64,000 nucleotides of DNA from Herbiconiux ginsengi (GCF_900107435.1 NZ_FNPZ01000003.1:1-64000); one strand, 5' to 3'; counted from the first letter of the stretch, positions 42,636 through 51,433 are shown. Program-made: numbers and translations. The notes: generated from the letters alone by a model not told the origin.

Positions 42636-44225
42636 ATGAATCAGTCGATCGTCGTCTTCACCCCGGCACCCGCCCCGGTGTCGGATGCGCGCGACCGCGC
42701 CGGGTCCAGTCGCTCCGCCGCCGCCCGCGATGCGTGCAGTCTGGGCGAACTGGGTGCCCGCTTCGATCACGTGGTGCGCGGGATCACGGCGGAAGACACG
42801 GTGGTCGCCGCGTCCGACGCGCGCCGCGCCCGCCTGCTCGCCGAAGCAGCCGCCCTGTCCGACCGGATGGCGCGCCTGGACGGGTCTGCGGGCACAGCGA
42901 CGGGTCGGGAATGGGCGCGGCGGAAGCTCGCCACCGAGATCGCCTGCGCCACCCACCGCTCCGAGCGCGCGGTCACCCTGCTGATCGATGACAGCGAGAA
43001 CCTCGTCGACCACCTCCCCGCAACCCTCACCGCCCTGGAGACCGGCCGGATCTCCTACCGGCACGCCCAAGCGATGGTCGCCCACGCCCGCACCCTCCCC
43101 GAGCCGGCCCGTGGCCCGTTCGAACGCGAAGTCCTCCCGCACGCCGCAGCCCTCCCACCGCACCTGTTCGCCGACCGGGCCCGCCGCCACCGCGAAACCG
43201 CCCACCCCGACTCCCTCACGACCCGCACGAAAGCCGCCCGCACCGAACGATATGTCGCGTTCCACCCCGAACCGGACGGGATGGCCACGATCTACCACCA
43301 CCTCCCCGTGATCGACGCCATCGCGATCGACGACCTCATCGACCGGATCGCCCGAGCCGACCGCACCACCACAGCAACGGAGCCCACCAGGAGAACCGGC
43401 GACACTTCCCCCACCACGGGCACCACAACCACCAACACCTCCACCGCCACCGCCACGGCCACCGCCACCGAACCGGGCATGGCCGAGGCTGCACGCACCC
43501 ACGCGCAGCGACGTTGCGACGCCCTCACCGACCTCATCCTCGGCCGCCGCGACCGACCCCGCATCACCCCCACCATCCTCATCACCGCGCCCGCCACCAC
43601 CATCGCCGGAGTCTCCGACTCCCCCGGCACGCTCCACGGCTACGGACCCATCGACCCCGCCACCACCCGTGCCATCGCGGCGACCGCCCCCACCTTCCTC
43701 CGCGCCCTCCTCCACCCCGAAACCGGCACCCCCACCACCATCACCCGCCACCGGCACCGCCCCACCGCCGGACCCGTCCCACCCCAAGCCGCCGGCGCCA
43801 CGCCCACGGGCCCGATCAGCCCAGCCACCACGCTCAACACCCCCGCCACAATCACCGACACCGAAACCGGCGAAACCGGCGAAACCACCATCGTGGCGCG
43901 GGCGGCTCCGACCGCTCCGTCAGGCCGCGACCGGTACACCCCCTCACCCATCCTGCGCACCGCCCTGACCATGCTCGACGAGACCTGCCGATTCCCGGGA
44001 TGTGGCCGCCGCGCCAACCGCTGCGAACTCGACCACACCACGGCCTGGGCCGACGGCGGAACCACCACCCCCGACAACCTCGCCCATCTCTGCCCCCGCC
44101 ACCACCACCTCAAACACGAAGGCAACTGGAAAGTCACCCAAGACCGAGACGGCACGAGACGCCTCACCTGGACCAGCCCCCGCGGCGCCACCTACACGAC
44201 CACCCCCGACCCACCACCCCCGTAA
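42636..44225 (+). CDS. DUF222/HNH endonuclease domain protein (13E12-repeat type)
   Basis: Protein of 529 residues. A DUF222 domain (about residues 20-400) precedes a C-terminal HNH nuclease domain: CRFPGCGRRANRCELDHTTA, then NLAHLCPRHHHLKHEG with the zinc and catalytic histidines. Two low-complexity Thr-rich inserts lie in the middle (about 247-277 and 385-425), the first with repeated TAT units. Such proteins occur in many copies per genome in Microbacteriaceae and mycobacteria. Their role is not established; they may be selfish or recombination-associated. Confidence 0.92.
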   Translation: MNQSIVVFTPAPAPVSDARDRAGSSRSAAARDACSLGELGARFDHVVRGITAEDTVVAASDARRARLLAEAAALSDRMARLDGSAGTATGREWARRKLATEIACATHRSERAVTLLIDDSENLVDHLPATLTALETGRISYRHAQAMVAHARTLPEPARGPFEREVLPHAAALPPHLFADRARRHRETAHPDSLTTRTKAARTERYVAFHPEPDGMATIYHHLPVIDAIAIDDLIDRIARADRTTTATEPTRRTGDTSPTTGTTTTNTSTATATATATEPGMAEAARTHAQRRCDALTDLILGRRDRPRITPTILITAPATTIAGVSDSPGTLHGYGPIDPATTRAIAATAPTFLRALLHPETGTPTTITRHRHRPTAGPVPPQAAGATPTGPISPATTLNTPATITDTETGETGETTIVARAAPTAPSGRDRYTPSPILRTALTMLDETCRFPGCGRRANRCELDHTTAWADGGTTTPDNLAHLCPRHHHLKHEGNWKVTQDRDGTRRLTWTSPRGATYTTTPDPPPP

Positions 44226-44579
44226 ACCCGAGGCGGCCGGCCCGACGTCGCGCGCAGCGCCGACCCGAGCCACAAAGCGCCGCGCCCTCACCGCGAATCC
44301 GTGTGCCCCCGTGATCACCCGCAAGCGAGTCCGTGACGGCCCGCGCCCCGGAGCCGTGCGCTCCCTGCGCCGACGCAATGTCGGGCAAGCGGCGCGTCCG
44401 CCGCCGTGAACCGCTCAGCGCGGACGTACGTGGCGGTTCGAGCAGGGGAAGCCCGCCGTGCAGCACGAGGTCTGGGGCGAGGACGTCCCGGTCGTGCAGC
44501 CTACGGGTCGAGGCGTGGACGTGGGCACAATCATGTCGACGCGTTTCGCGAGCCGGCCGTCGCCTGACAGGCTGGCACT
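44226..44579. other. 354-bp gap, nothing recognised except a weak promoter
   Basis: No open frame here has a start signal or family. CAGGCT at 44568-44573, six bases before GTG 44580, may be the -10 box of the following gene. Confidence 0.4.
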
Positions 44580-45213
44580 GTGGGGGCACACGGGATCTAC
44601 GTCGAAATCGAGATCGCAGCATCACCGGACCGCGTGTGGGAACTGAGCCAGAGCCCCGAAGCGCACACCCGCTGGGACCTGCGCTTCTCCTGCATCACTC
44701 CGCTGGAGACACGGGTCGAAGGCGAGCCCTACCGCTTCCGCTACGAGCGAAGGGTGCCGTTCCACACCATCGTCGGCACCGGGATCGCGCTGGGTGAGCG
44801 GGAGTCCCGCACGTCCGAGCGCACTTCGGCGTTGCGCTTCACCACCGACGACCGCCTGTCTCCTCTGCGCGACGGACGAGGCTACTGGTGCTACACGCCG
44901 ACGGCACGCGGCACGCGGCACGCTGTTCGCCACCGGCTATGACTACCGACCCGGCTGGGGGACGCTGGCCGACCGCCTGCTGCTGCGTCGGCTGATCGGT
45001 TGGATGACGGCCTGGAGCTTCGATCGCCTGCGCATCTGGGCCGAGACGGGCATCGAACCCGAGCGCTGGTCACCCTGGACGGTATTCGCCGTCTGGCGAC
45101 GCGGCAGGCCGCGCGCTGCCCGGTGCCGACGGGCTCGTGCGGCCCGCGCGGCCGGCACGGTCGGCGCCCTCGCGGATGCGCCCGACGCGCTGGCCCGGCT
45201 CGAAGCGCCGTGA
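44580..45213 (+). pseudogene. SRPBCC-family protein interrupted by a 7-bp repeat frameshift
   Basis: The first part (to about 44909) encodes a polyketide-cyclase/SRPBCC start: YVEIEIAASPDRVWELSQSP. The frame then runs out in RHAVRHRL and stops at 44942. The second part continues in another frame as LFATGYDYRPGWGTLADRLL to 45213, the natural end of the family. GGCACGC is present three times in a row at 44903-44923; removing one unit joins the two parts into one 208-residue frame (TARGTLFATGYDYRPGW). The gene is thus off in this sequence, by slippage, by a fixed mutation or by a sequencing error. Its end overlaps the DUF4166 gene start. Confidence 0.85.
44903..44923. repeat. GGCACGC x3 tandem repeat causing the frameshift
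   Basis: Three perfect 7-bp units. Because 7 is not a multiple of 3, gain or loss of one unit switches the reading frame of the SRPBCC gene. Confidence 0.9.
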
Positions 45214-45884
45214 CATCGATCTTCGTGGCCGCGCTCGGCGAGAAGTTCCAGCACCTGCACCCGATGTCGCAACGGCGCTTCGGTGTGGGTGTCGACGCGG
45301 GCTACGGATGCGTCGGCGCCGGCACGATGGCCCACATCCGCCGCGGACCGTGGTGGACGGTGCCGTTCCTCCAGATCGGGCGGCTCCGCAACATCCTGGT
45401 CGCCGACACCGGCACGGGAGTACCTGTCGTGATCGAGAACTTTCCCTACCGCGACCCGTTCGGCCGCGAGACGGTGACCTTCGTGCGCGAGTACGCGGTG
45501 CGGTCACGGGCGCGGCCCAGCCGGTTCGACGCGACGATGATCCTCGACCACGGCCGCGTCATCGACTACCTCGGCACCCACCAGCACCTCGCGGTGGATC
45601 TCGATCTCGACGTCGACGACGAAGGCGCGCTCCTGCTCCGTTCAGGCGCGCAACGCTTCTACGAGGGCGCACTGGGCTTCCGGTTCCCGATGCTCCTCAG
45701 CGGAACTGCCGAACTCCGCGAATCGTTCGACGAGCAGGCCGGGGTCTACCGGATCGCGCTGGAGGTGCGTAACCGGGTCTTCGGCTTCCTCTTCGGTTAC
45801 GAAGGCGAGTTCACCTGCGAGTTCCCGGCGGCGACGGATGCGCCCGCCCGGCTCAAGCCGAAACGCCACGAAGCGCGCACCTGA
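45210..45884 (+). CDS. DUF4166 domain protein
   Basis: Protein of 224 residues matching the DUF4166 family along its whole length: LGEKFQHLHPMSQRRFGVG, VPVVIENFPYRDPFGRETV, DYLGTHQHLAVDLDL and RFYEGALGFRFPMLLSG. GTG 45210 overlaps the stop of the SRPBCC gene by four bases (GTGA), so translation was coupled to the now interrupted upstream gene. No enzymatic function is known. An upstream start at 45000 is a shadow. Confidence 0.85.
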   Translation: MTSIFVAALGEKFQHLHPMSQRRFGVGVDAGYGCVGAGTMAHIRRGPWWTVPFLQIGRLRNILVADTGTGVPVVIENFPYRDPFGRETVTFVREYAVRSRARPSRFDATMILDHGRVIDYLGTHQHLAVDLDLDVDDEGALLLRSGAQRFYEGALGFRFPMLLSGTAELRESFDEQAGVYRIALEVRNRVFGFLFGYEGEFTCEFPAATDAPARLKPKRHEART

Positions 45885-45923
45885 CGCCCCGAACGAGGGC
45901 TGCCGCTCCCAGCACCCACACCC

Positions 45924-45929
45924 TAGGGT
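45924..45929 (+). promoter_or_regulatory. -10 box TAGGGT, leaderless start at 45937
   Basis: TAGGGT ends seven bases before ATG 45937, without a ribosome site. Confidence 0.5.
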
Positions 45930-45936
45930 CAAGACC

Positions 45937-46266
45937 ATGTCGACCATCACACCCACCCCGCCCGTTCTCTCGAAGGGGCTCGCGATCGCGACGATCGTGT
46001 TCGCGGCTCTCGCCGCCGTCGGGCTCGTCGTCACCCTCGTGCTGCTCTTCCTCACCGTCGGTCACAACGACACCGAGGAGTTCGGCTGGTACTTCGCGTT
46101 CTCGCTGATCGCATCGGTGCTCAACGTGATCCCGGCCGTCGTGGCGCTGATCCTCGGCATCGTCGGGCGACGCGCCGCGAGTCGCATCCCGCTCCTCGGG
46201 ATCGTCATCGGCGCCGCGGTGCTGGTGATCCTCGTGGGGCAGTTCATCTTCCTCGCCACGGTCTGA
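45937..46266 (+). CDS. Small membrane protein
   Basis: Protein of 109 residues with three membrane helices (about residues 15-38, 50-75 and 84-106) and a short polar N-terminus. It resembles DUF4190-like or similar small actinobacterial membrane proteins, but I cannot assign a family. It appears to be a single-gene, leaderless unit. Confidence 0.75.
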   Translation: MSTITPTPPVLSKGLAIATIVFAALAAVGLVVTLVLLFLTVGHNDTEEFGWYFAFSLIASVLNVIPAVVALILGIVGRRAASRIPLLGIVIGAAVLVILVGQFIFLATV

Positions 46267-46317
46267 CGGGCCGGCGGGATACCGCCCCGGGCATACCAGT
46301 AGGCAGACGCGCCCGAT

Positions 46318-46839
46318 TCAGAAGAGGGTGTCGTCGGCGCGCGCCACCGGCGCGGGCTCGACCAGAGGCGCCGGTCCACCCGGGAAGCCGGGCCCCGTGT
46401 CGGGCGTGCGACCCCGCGCGAACGCCTCCGCGGCGCCACGCGCTCGGGTGTCCGCCGCCTCGTTCAGCTCGTGGCCGACGTGGCCCTTGACCCACTCGAA
46501 GGTGTAGCGCCTACCGGCCACGGCCTCGTCGATCTCCTTGATCAGATCGAGGTTCATCACCGGCTTGCCGTCGCCCTTGCGCCAGCCCTTGCGCTTCCAG
46601 CCCGGCATCCACTTGGTCACCGTGTTGATCACGTATTGGCTGTCGCAGAGCACGTGCAGATCGTCGTCGACGTGCGCGGTGGCCCGGAACAGCTCGAGCA
46701 CCGCCTTCAACTCACCCATGTTGTTGGTGCCGTGCGGCCAGCCGCCGGCAGCCCAGGTGTCGTCGTCGATGTACCAGGCCCAGCCGGCAGGTCCGGGGTT
46801 GCCGAGCGCGGAGCCATCGGCGGAAGCGGTGATTGTCAT
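46318..46839 (-). CDS. rnhA: Ribonuclease HI
   Basis: Nuclease of 173 residues that degrades the RNA strand of RNA-DNA hybrids. The acidic catalytic residues are seen as the aspartate in SADGSALGNPGPAGWAW, the glutamate in NNMGELKAVL, the aspartate in LCDSQYVINT and the aspartate in NEAADTRARG. The C-terminal 35 residues are a proline-rich extension beyond the standard domain. The -10 box TACCCT lies seven bases before ATG 46839. Confidence 0.94.
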   Translation of the reverse strand: MTITASADGSALGNPGPAGWAWYIDDDTWAAGGWPHGTNNMGELKAVLELFRATAHVDDDLHVLCDSQYVINTVTKWMPGWKRKGWRKGDGKPVMNLDLIKEIDEAVAGRRYTFEWVKGHVGHELNEAADTRARGAAEAFARGRTPDTGPGFPGGPAPLVEPAPVARADDTLF

Positions 46840-46846
46840 CGACTCC

Positions 46847-46852
46847 AGGGTA
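46847..46852 (-). promoter_or_regulatory. -10 box TACCCT of rnhA
   Basis: On the minus strand TACCCT is followed by GGAGTCG and ATG 46839, consistent with a leaderless or very short-leader transcript. Confidence 0.5.
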
Positions 46853-46973
46853 GCGGCGCCGACGACGGATGCCGGTCACCGGGCCGCCCCGAACGGGTGT
46901 TACGGCCGTGTAAAACGTTCCGCGATCCGGGGCGTCTCTCTTGCGCGCGTCCGGAGCACGATGCCAGAATCTC

Positions 46974-47016
46974 TACTATTGCGATAACGGGTCCTCAGAA
47001 TGTAAGAATTTGAGAA
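46974..47016 (+). promoter_or_regulatory. Promoter region of the first B6 operon with TGAGAA site
   Basis: TACTAT (46974-46979) could be the -10 box. TGAGAA at 47011-47016 lies just downstream and matches half-sites found at the two other B6 promoters. GTGTAAAAC (46908-46916) upstream also recurs at 56358-56366. Confidence 0.4.
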
Positions 47017-47058
47017 TCCACCGGCTCGACATGAGCCACCGAGCGAGGGGAACCACAG

Positions 47059-48201
47059 ATGGCCGAGAGCCGACGCCATGCCGAGATCTCCGGCGGGGGT
47101 TTCGCCGGACTCACCGCCGCCGCAGCACTGGCCCGCATGGGCTGGAGCGTGCGCGTGCACGAGCGGGCCCCGGAGCTCCGCACCGAGGGCGCGGGCATCG
47201 TGCTCTGGAACAACAGCCTCCAGGTGCTCGACAAGATCGGCGCCATCCACGACCTGATGTCCGAATCGATGACTCCGCCGGCCTACGAGACGCGCATGAA
47301 CAACGTGATCCAGTCCCAGGAGACGCTCGACGGCATCCGCTGGCGCACGTTGACCCGACCGCACCTCTACGAGACGCTGCTCCTCGCCGCACGCGAGGCG
47401 GGCGTCGAGGTGGTCGCCGGCTCCGAGGTGGTGTCGGCCACCGCCGACGGGCACATCTCCTTCGCCAGCGGCGAGACGGCCGAAGCCGACCTCGTCATCG
47501 GCGCCGACGGCGTGGGCTCGGCCGTGCGCGACTCGCTCGGCGTGCCCCTGAAGCGAGAACGCTCGCGCGACGGCATCACCCGCTTCCTCGTTCCCCGCCG
47601 CAAGGCCGAGTTGCAGGCGCTCGAGCCCGACACCGAGTGGGACAACGTCATCGACTTCTGGAACCTCGACCCCCGGGTGCTGCGCGTGCTCTACACCCCG
47701 GCCAACGACGAGGAGCTCTACATCGCCCTGATGTCGCCGGCCGCCGACGCCGACGGATCGCGCGTGCCGATCGATCTCGACCTCTGGACCTCGATCTTCC
47801 CGCAACTGGCCCCCGTGCTCGAAGTCGCCGCCGAGACCCCCGGCAAGTACTACGGCTACCAGACCACACGCCTCGACTACTGGACCGACGGCAAGGTCGC
47901 CCTGATCGGCGACGCGGCGCACGCGATGTGCCCGGCACTGGCCCAGGGCGCCGGATGCGCGATGCAGAACGCCTGGACGCTGGCGGTCGCCGCCACGGCC
48001 GCCGCCGACGGAGAACTGCCCGAGGCGCTGAAGGAGTGGGAACGCCTCGAGCGTCCGATCACCGACCGCACCCAGGACAAGTCGCAGTGGTACGCCGACA
48101 CCCGCGAGATGGCCAAGGGCAGCCAGTTCACCGGCGACAGCGTCGAAGCCGCTCTCTACAACCCCACCGATCCCAACCGACACGAGGTGCACGCAGCATG
48201 A
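47059..48201 (+). CDS. 3-hydroxy-2-methylpyridine-5-carboxylate oxygenase (FAD monooxygenase)
   Basis: FAD-dependent monooxygenase of 380 residues. It matches the remembered Mesorhizobium ring-opening oxygenase (MHPCO) closely: EISGGGFAGLTAAAALARMG at the N-terminus, GAGIVLWNNSLQVL, DLVIGADGVGSAVRDSLG and LIGDAAHAMCPALAQGAGCA. That enzyme uses NAD(P)H and O2 to hydroxylate and open the pyridine ring, giving 2-(acetamidomethylene)succinate. AGGGGAA precedes ATG 47059. First gene of a seven-gene operon; four-base overlap with the next gene. Confidence 0.88.
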   Translation: MAESRRHAEISGGGFAGLTAAAALARMGWSVRVHERAPELRTEGAGIVLWNNSLQVLDKIGAIHDLMSESMTPPAYETRMNNVIQSQETLDGIRWRTLTRPHLYETLLLAAREAGVEVVAGSEVVSATADGHISFASGETAEADLVIGADGVGSAVRDSLGVPLKRERSRDGITRFLVPRRKAELQALEPDTEWDNVIDFWNLDPRVLRVLYTPANDEELYIALMSPAADADGSRVPIDLDLWTSIFPQLAPVLEVAAETPGKYYGYQTTRLDYWTDGKVALIGDAAHAMCPALAQGAGCAMQNAWTLAVAATAAADGELPEALKEWERLERPITDRTQDKSQWYADTREMAKGSQFTGDSVEAALYNPTDPNRHEVHAA

Positions 48202-48782
48202 CCATCGATCCGTACTACGACGTCCGGGCCTGGCACTCCTTCGTTCAGGAGACCGTCCACGACCTCGGACCCGCTCCCGAGCAGCCGTTGATCAAGGCGG
48301 CGGTGGCCGTGGTGATCGCGAATCCCTTCGCCGGGCAGTGGGTCGACGATCTGTCGCCCCTCACCGATCCGAGCGCGAGCCTCGGCACCGAACTCGGGCG
48401 CCGCGCGGTGGCGCTGCTCGGCGGCCGGCCCGCCGAGAGCTACGGCAAGGGCGGCCTCGCCGGGCTGAACGGCGAGCAGGAGCACGTGGTGGCCTGCGTC
48501 ACCACCGTCTTCGGCAACGCCCTCCGCGACGCCATCGGCGGGGGAGAGGCCTGGATCTCTTCGGCCACGAAATCCGCGGCTGCGGGCGCGACCATCGACA
48601 TCCCACTGGCGTACAAGGACGAAGTGTACGTACGGTCGCACTATGACGCGATCACCATCACGATCCCGGATGCCCCGCGACCCGACGAGCTCGTCATCAT
48701 CGCGGCCGTGGCCACCGGTGGCCGCGTCAACGCCCGCGTGGGCGGCATGACCGTCGCCGACGTCGTCGCCCGCAAGAACTGA
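48198..48782 (+). CDS. AA_synth (PF06684, formerly DUF1185) family protein
   Basis: Cytoplasmic protein of 194 residues. It matches the AA_synth family along its length: AVAVVIANPFAGQWVDDLSPL, ELGRRAVALLGGRPAESYGK, GLNGEQEHVVACV, IDIPLAYKDEVYVRSHYDAI and GGRVNARVGG. The family name reflects an old guess about amino acid synthesis; no reaction is firmly known to me. It is translationally coupled to the ring-opening oxygenase and precedes the decarboxylase in the B6 operon, so a role in a late step or in handling an unstable ring-opened product is possible. No member of the classical pathway corresponds to it. Confidence 0.85.
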   Translation: MTIDPYYDVRAWHSFVQETVHDLGPAPEQPLIKAAVAVVIANPFAGQWVDDLSPLTDPSASLGTELGRRAVALLGGRPAESYGKGGLAGLNGEQEHVVACVTTVFGNALRDAIGGGEAWISSATKSAAAGATIDIPLAYKDEVYVRSHYDAITITIPDAPRPDELVIIAAVATGGRVNARVGGMTVADVVARKN

Positions 48783-48805
48783 CCGCCCGAAACCGAGGAG
48801 CCAGC

Positions 48806-49585
48806 GTGACCTACGAGCACACGCAGTACTACGAAGACCAGTCCATCGCGAGCGTGCTCGCCGACGTCGCCCGCGCCCACCGCATCCTGGAGCTGGAGGG
48901 CCACGGCGATATGTCGATGGGCCACCTCTCCTATCGCGACCCGTTCGGGCGCGGGTTGTGGCTGAAGCGCGGCAACCTCGCTCTGAGCGAGGTCGAGGGC
49001 GACGACTTCATCCTCATCGACTTCGACGGAACGGTGCTCGAGGGCACGGGACTCCGCCACCTCGAGTGGCCGCTGCACGCGGAGATCATGAAGGCCCGGC
49101 CCGACGTAAATTTCGTGGGCCATTCGCACGCGCACTACTCGACCGTGCTCGGGGCGTCGGAAGAGACCCTGAAGCCCTACAACAACCACGGCGTGTGGTT
49201 CGCCTACGAAGGCGTGCCCCGCTTCGCCGAGACCAGCCACATCATCACCACGGTTCCCCTCGGCGTCTCGGCGGCGAAGGCGCTCGGCAACGCGCAGGCG
49301 ATCCTGCTGGCCAACCACGGCATCGCCTTCGTGGGCAGCACGGTCGCCGAAGTGACCCTCACCGGTATCTTCCTCGAGAAGGCGGCCCGGTTCCAGGTCG
49401 ACCTCAAGGCATCCGGATTCGTGCCGATCGAACCGGATGCGGAGGAGACCAAGGAGAAATTCGACCGCATCTACCCCGCCAAGGCCCAGCACAACTTCTG
49501 GACCTTCTTCAACCGGCGCCTCGAGCGCGTCGAGGGTGTCTACGGCATCGGCATCTCGCCGATCGCATTGCCGCCCGGCATCTGA
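48806..49585 (+). CDS. 3-hydroxy-2-methylpyridine-4,5-dicarboxylate decarboxylase, class II aldolase-like
   Basis: Metal-dependent class II aldolase/adducin-fold protein of 259 residues. Metal histidines are in FVGHSHAHYS and ILLANHGIAF; the N-terminal GHGDMSMGHLSYRDPFG and HAEIMKARPDV are family features. In the Mesorhizobium B6 pathway the 4-decarboxylase (HMPDdc) belongs to this family, and the neighbouring genes fit that role. GAGGAG precedes GTG 48806, 23 bp after the AA_synth gene. It would act in the cytoplasm, releasing CO2 from the 4-carboxylate. Confidence 0.82.
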   Translation: MTYEHTQYYEDQSIASVLADVARAHRILELEGHGDMSMGHLSYRDPFGRGLWLKRGNLALSEVEGDDFILIDFDGTVLEGTGLRHLEWPLHAEIMKARPDVNFVGHSHAHYSTVLGASEETLKPYNNHGVWFAYEGVPRFAETSHIITTVPLGVSAAKALGNAQAILLANHGIAFVGSTVAEVTLTGIFLEKAARFQVDLKASGFVPIEPDAEETKEKFDRIYPAKAQHNFWTFFNRRLERVEGVYGIGISPIALPPGI

Positions 49586-49644
49586 ACCGGCCCGCTCCGA
49601 GCCATCCGTTCCGCCCCACCCATCACGCGAGAAAGAGTATTGAG

Positions 49645-50580
49645 ATGAGCAGTCTTCCCAGCATCGCCACCGTCATCGGATCGGGCACCATGGGCCCGGG
49701 CATCGCCGCCACCCTCGCTCGTGCCGGCGCGACGGTGCGCCTGTACGACATCTCCGAAGACGCGATCGCCCGCGCCGAGGCCGCCTACGGCGTCGTGCAG
49801 GGAGTGCTCGCCGCCGTCGACTCCCCCTCGGCGCCCGGCGGATCGGTGTCGTTCGGCACCGACCTGGATGCCGCACTGGAGGGCACCGAGCTGATCATCG
49901 AGGCCGTGCCCGAGAAGCTGGAGCTCAAGCAGAAGGTCTTCGCCGACCTCGAGGCCCGCATCGGCGACGAGGTCATCATCGCCACCAACACCTCGGGCAT
50001 CCCGATCACCACCATGGCCGAGAGCCTGCGGGTGCCCGGCCGCCTCATCGGCATGCACTGGTCGAACCCGCCGCACCTCATCCCGATGATCGAGATCATC
50101 CCCGGCCAGGCCACCGACGAGGCGCTCGTGGGGCAACTCGTCGACATCGTGAAGGCGTTCAACTACGTTCCCGTGCTCGAGAAGGAGATCCCCGGATTCG
50201 TGGAGAACCGCGTGCTCTACGCGATCCTCCGCGAGTGCATGGCCCTCCTCGAAGAGGGCATCGTCACCCCGGAAGGCCTCGATGCCTGCGTCAAGTGGGG
50301 GATCGGCTACAAGCTCTCGGTGATCGGCCCGACCCGCCTGCTCGACATGGCCGGTCTCGACATCTATCAGGCCGTTTCGAGCTACCTCAACAAAGATCTC
50401 GATGTGAGCACCGACACCCCCCAGTTCATCAAGGACAAGATCGCCGAGGGCAAGCTCGGCTTCAAGTCGAACGGCGGCATGTACGAGTACGGCGAGGGCG
50501 ACGTCGACGCCAAGCGCAAGGAGATCGTCACGGGCCTCATCGCGGCGCGGAAGACGCTCTCGTCCATCCCGAACGTCTGA
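49645..50580 (+). CDS. 5-formyl-3-hydroxy-2-methylpyridine-4-carboxylate dehydrogenase (HCDH-like)
   Basis: NAD-dependent protein of 311 residues of the 3-hydroxyacyl-CoA dehydrogenase family. Rossmann motif VIGSGTMGPGIAATLARAG; GMHWSNPPHLIPMIEIIPG; PGFVENRVLYAILRECMAL; GIGYKLSVIGPTRLLDMAGL. The NTSGIPIT and HWSNPPH segments match the remembered Mesorhizobium enzyme (FHMPCDH), which oxidises the 5-aldehyde of the pyridine ring to the 4,5-dicarboxylate. ATG 49645; overlaps the hydrolase start by one base. Because no separate 4-pyridoxate dehydrogenase is seen, this enzyme might also oxidise the alcohol; that is speculation. Confidence 0.85.
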   Translation: MSSLPSIATVIGSGTMGPGIAATLARAGATVRLYDISEDAIARAEAAYGVVQGVLAAVDSPSAPGGSVSFGTDLDAALEGTELIIEAVPEKLELKQKVFADLEARIGDEVIIATNTSGIPITTMAESLRVPGRLIGMHWSNPPHLIPMIEIIPGQATDEALVGQLVDIVKAFNYVPVLEKEIPGFVENRVLYAILRECMALLEEGIVTPEGLDACVKWGIGYKLSVIGPTRLLDMAGLDIYQAVSSYLNKDLDVSTDTPQFIKDKIAEGKLGFKSNGGMYEYGEGDVDAKRKEIVTGLIAARKTLSSIPNV

Positions 50581-51419
50581 TGCCGCCGGCCGTCTCCGTC
50601 GAGCCGATCGACGACGGCCTGTTGCGCACCCGGGGCGCCGATGTCGACATCGCGTTCCGGATGCGCGGCTCGGGGCCCGCGGTCGTGCTGCTGCACGGCA
50701 CCTCGGCCAACCACGCGGTGTGGGAGCCGGTGGGCGATGCGCTCGCGGGCCGCGCCACCGTGGTCGCTCTAGATCAGCGCGGACACGGGCGCAGCGACAA
50801 GCCGGCGACCGGGTACACCGGACCGGATTTCGCTGACGACGTCGTGACCGTGCTCGACGCACTCGGCCTCGAGCGCGCGGTCGTCGCCGGCCACTCGCTC
50901 GGCGGCCGCAACGCGTGGCTCGCGGCGGCGCGGCATCCTGACCGGGTGTCGGGTGTCGTCGTGGTCGACTACACGCCGTACGTCGAGGCATCCGTTCTCG
51001 ACGAGTTGGCGGTGCGTGTGGCGGGTGGCTTCCGCGCCTTCGCCGATCAGGCGGAGATCGAGGCGTATCTGCGCGACCGGTACCCGCGCATCCTGCCCGG
51101 CGCCGTCGAAAGGCGGGCGCGGTGGGGCTACCGGCAGCAGGACGACGGCACCTGGGCGCCGTACGCCGACCCGGAGGCGATGCGTCAGCTGATCGAAGGC
51201 TTCCGCACGCCGTGGGACGCCGAGTTCCGGGCCGTTCGTTCGCCCATGACCCACCTCCGAGGCGCCGGGAGTACGATCCTGAGCGAAGCCGCCTGGAGCG
51301 CCGCGATGGCCGACCGGCCCGCGGACCGCTGGGTGGTGGTGGACGAGGCCGACCACTACATCCCCGAAGAATTCCCCGACCTCATCGTCGCCGAGCTCGA
51401 TCGCGTGCTCGGGAACTGA
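50580..51419 (+). CDS. 2-(acetamidomethylene)succinate hydrolase (alpha/beta hydrolase)
   Basis: Hydrolase of 279 residues. Oxyanion region LLHGTSANHAVWEP, nucleophile GHSLGGRN, acid/histidine end VDEADHYIPEEFPDL. The stretches DQRGHGRSDKPATGY and VVVDYTPYVEASVLDEL match the remembered Mesorhizobium AAMS hydrolase, which yields succinate semialdehyde, acetate, ammonia and CO2 and so ends the pathway. Start ATG 50580 overlaps the dehydrogenase stop by one base. Confidence 0.85.
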   Translation: MPPAVSVEPIDDGLLRTRGADVDIAFRMRGSGPAVVLLHGTSANHAVWEPVGDALAGRATVVALDQRGHGRSDKPATGYTGPDFADDVVTVLDALGLERAVVAGHSLGGRNAWLAAARHPDRVSGVVVVDYTPYVEASVLDELAVRVAGGFRAFADQAEIEAYLRDRYPRILPGAVERRARWGYRQQDDGTWAPYADPEAMRQLIEGFRTPWDAEFRAVRSPMTHLRGAGSTILSEAAWSAAMADRPADRWVVVDEADHYIPEEFPDLIVAELDRVLGN

Positions 51420-51433
51420 CCGAAAGGAACACC

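Noticed and set aside
43514-44314. A His/Pro/Arg-rich frame over the DUF222 gene
   Set aside because: Frame-shifted reading of the Thr/Ala-rich tracts; the DUF222/HNH frame has clear motifs.
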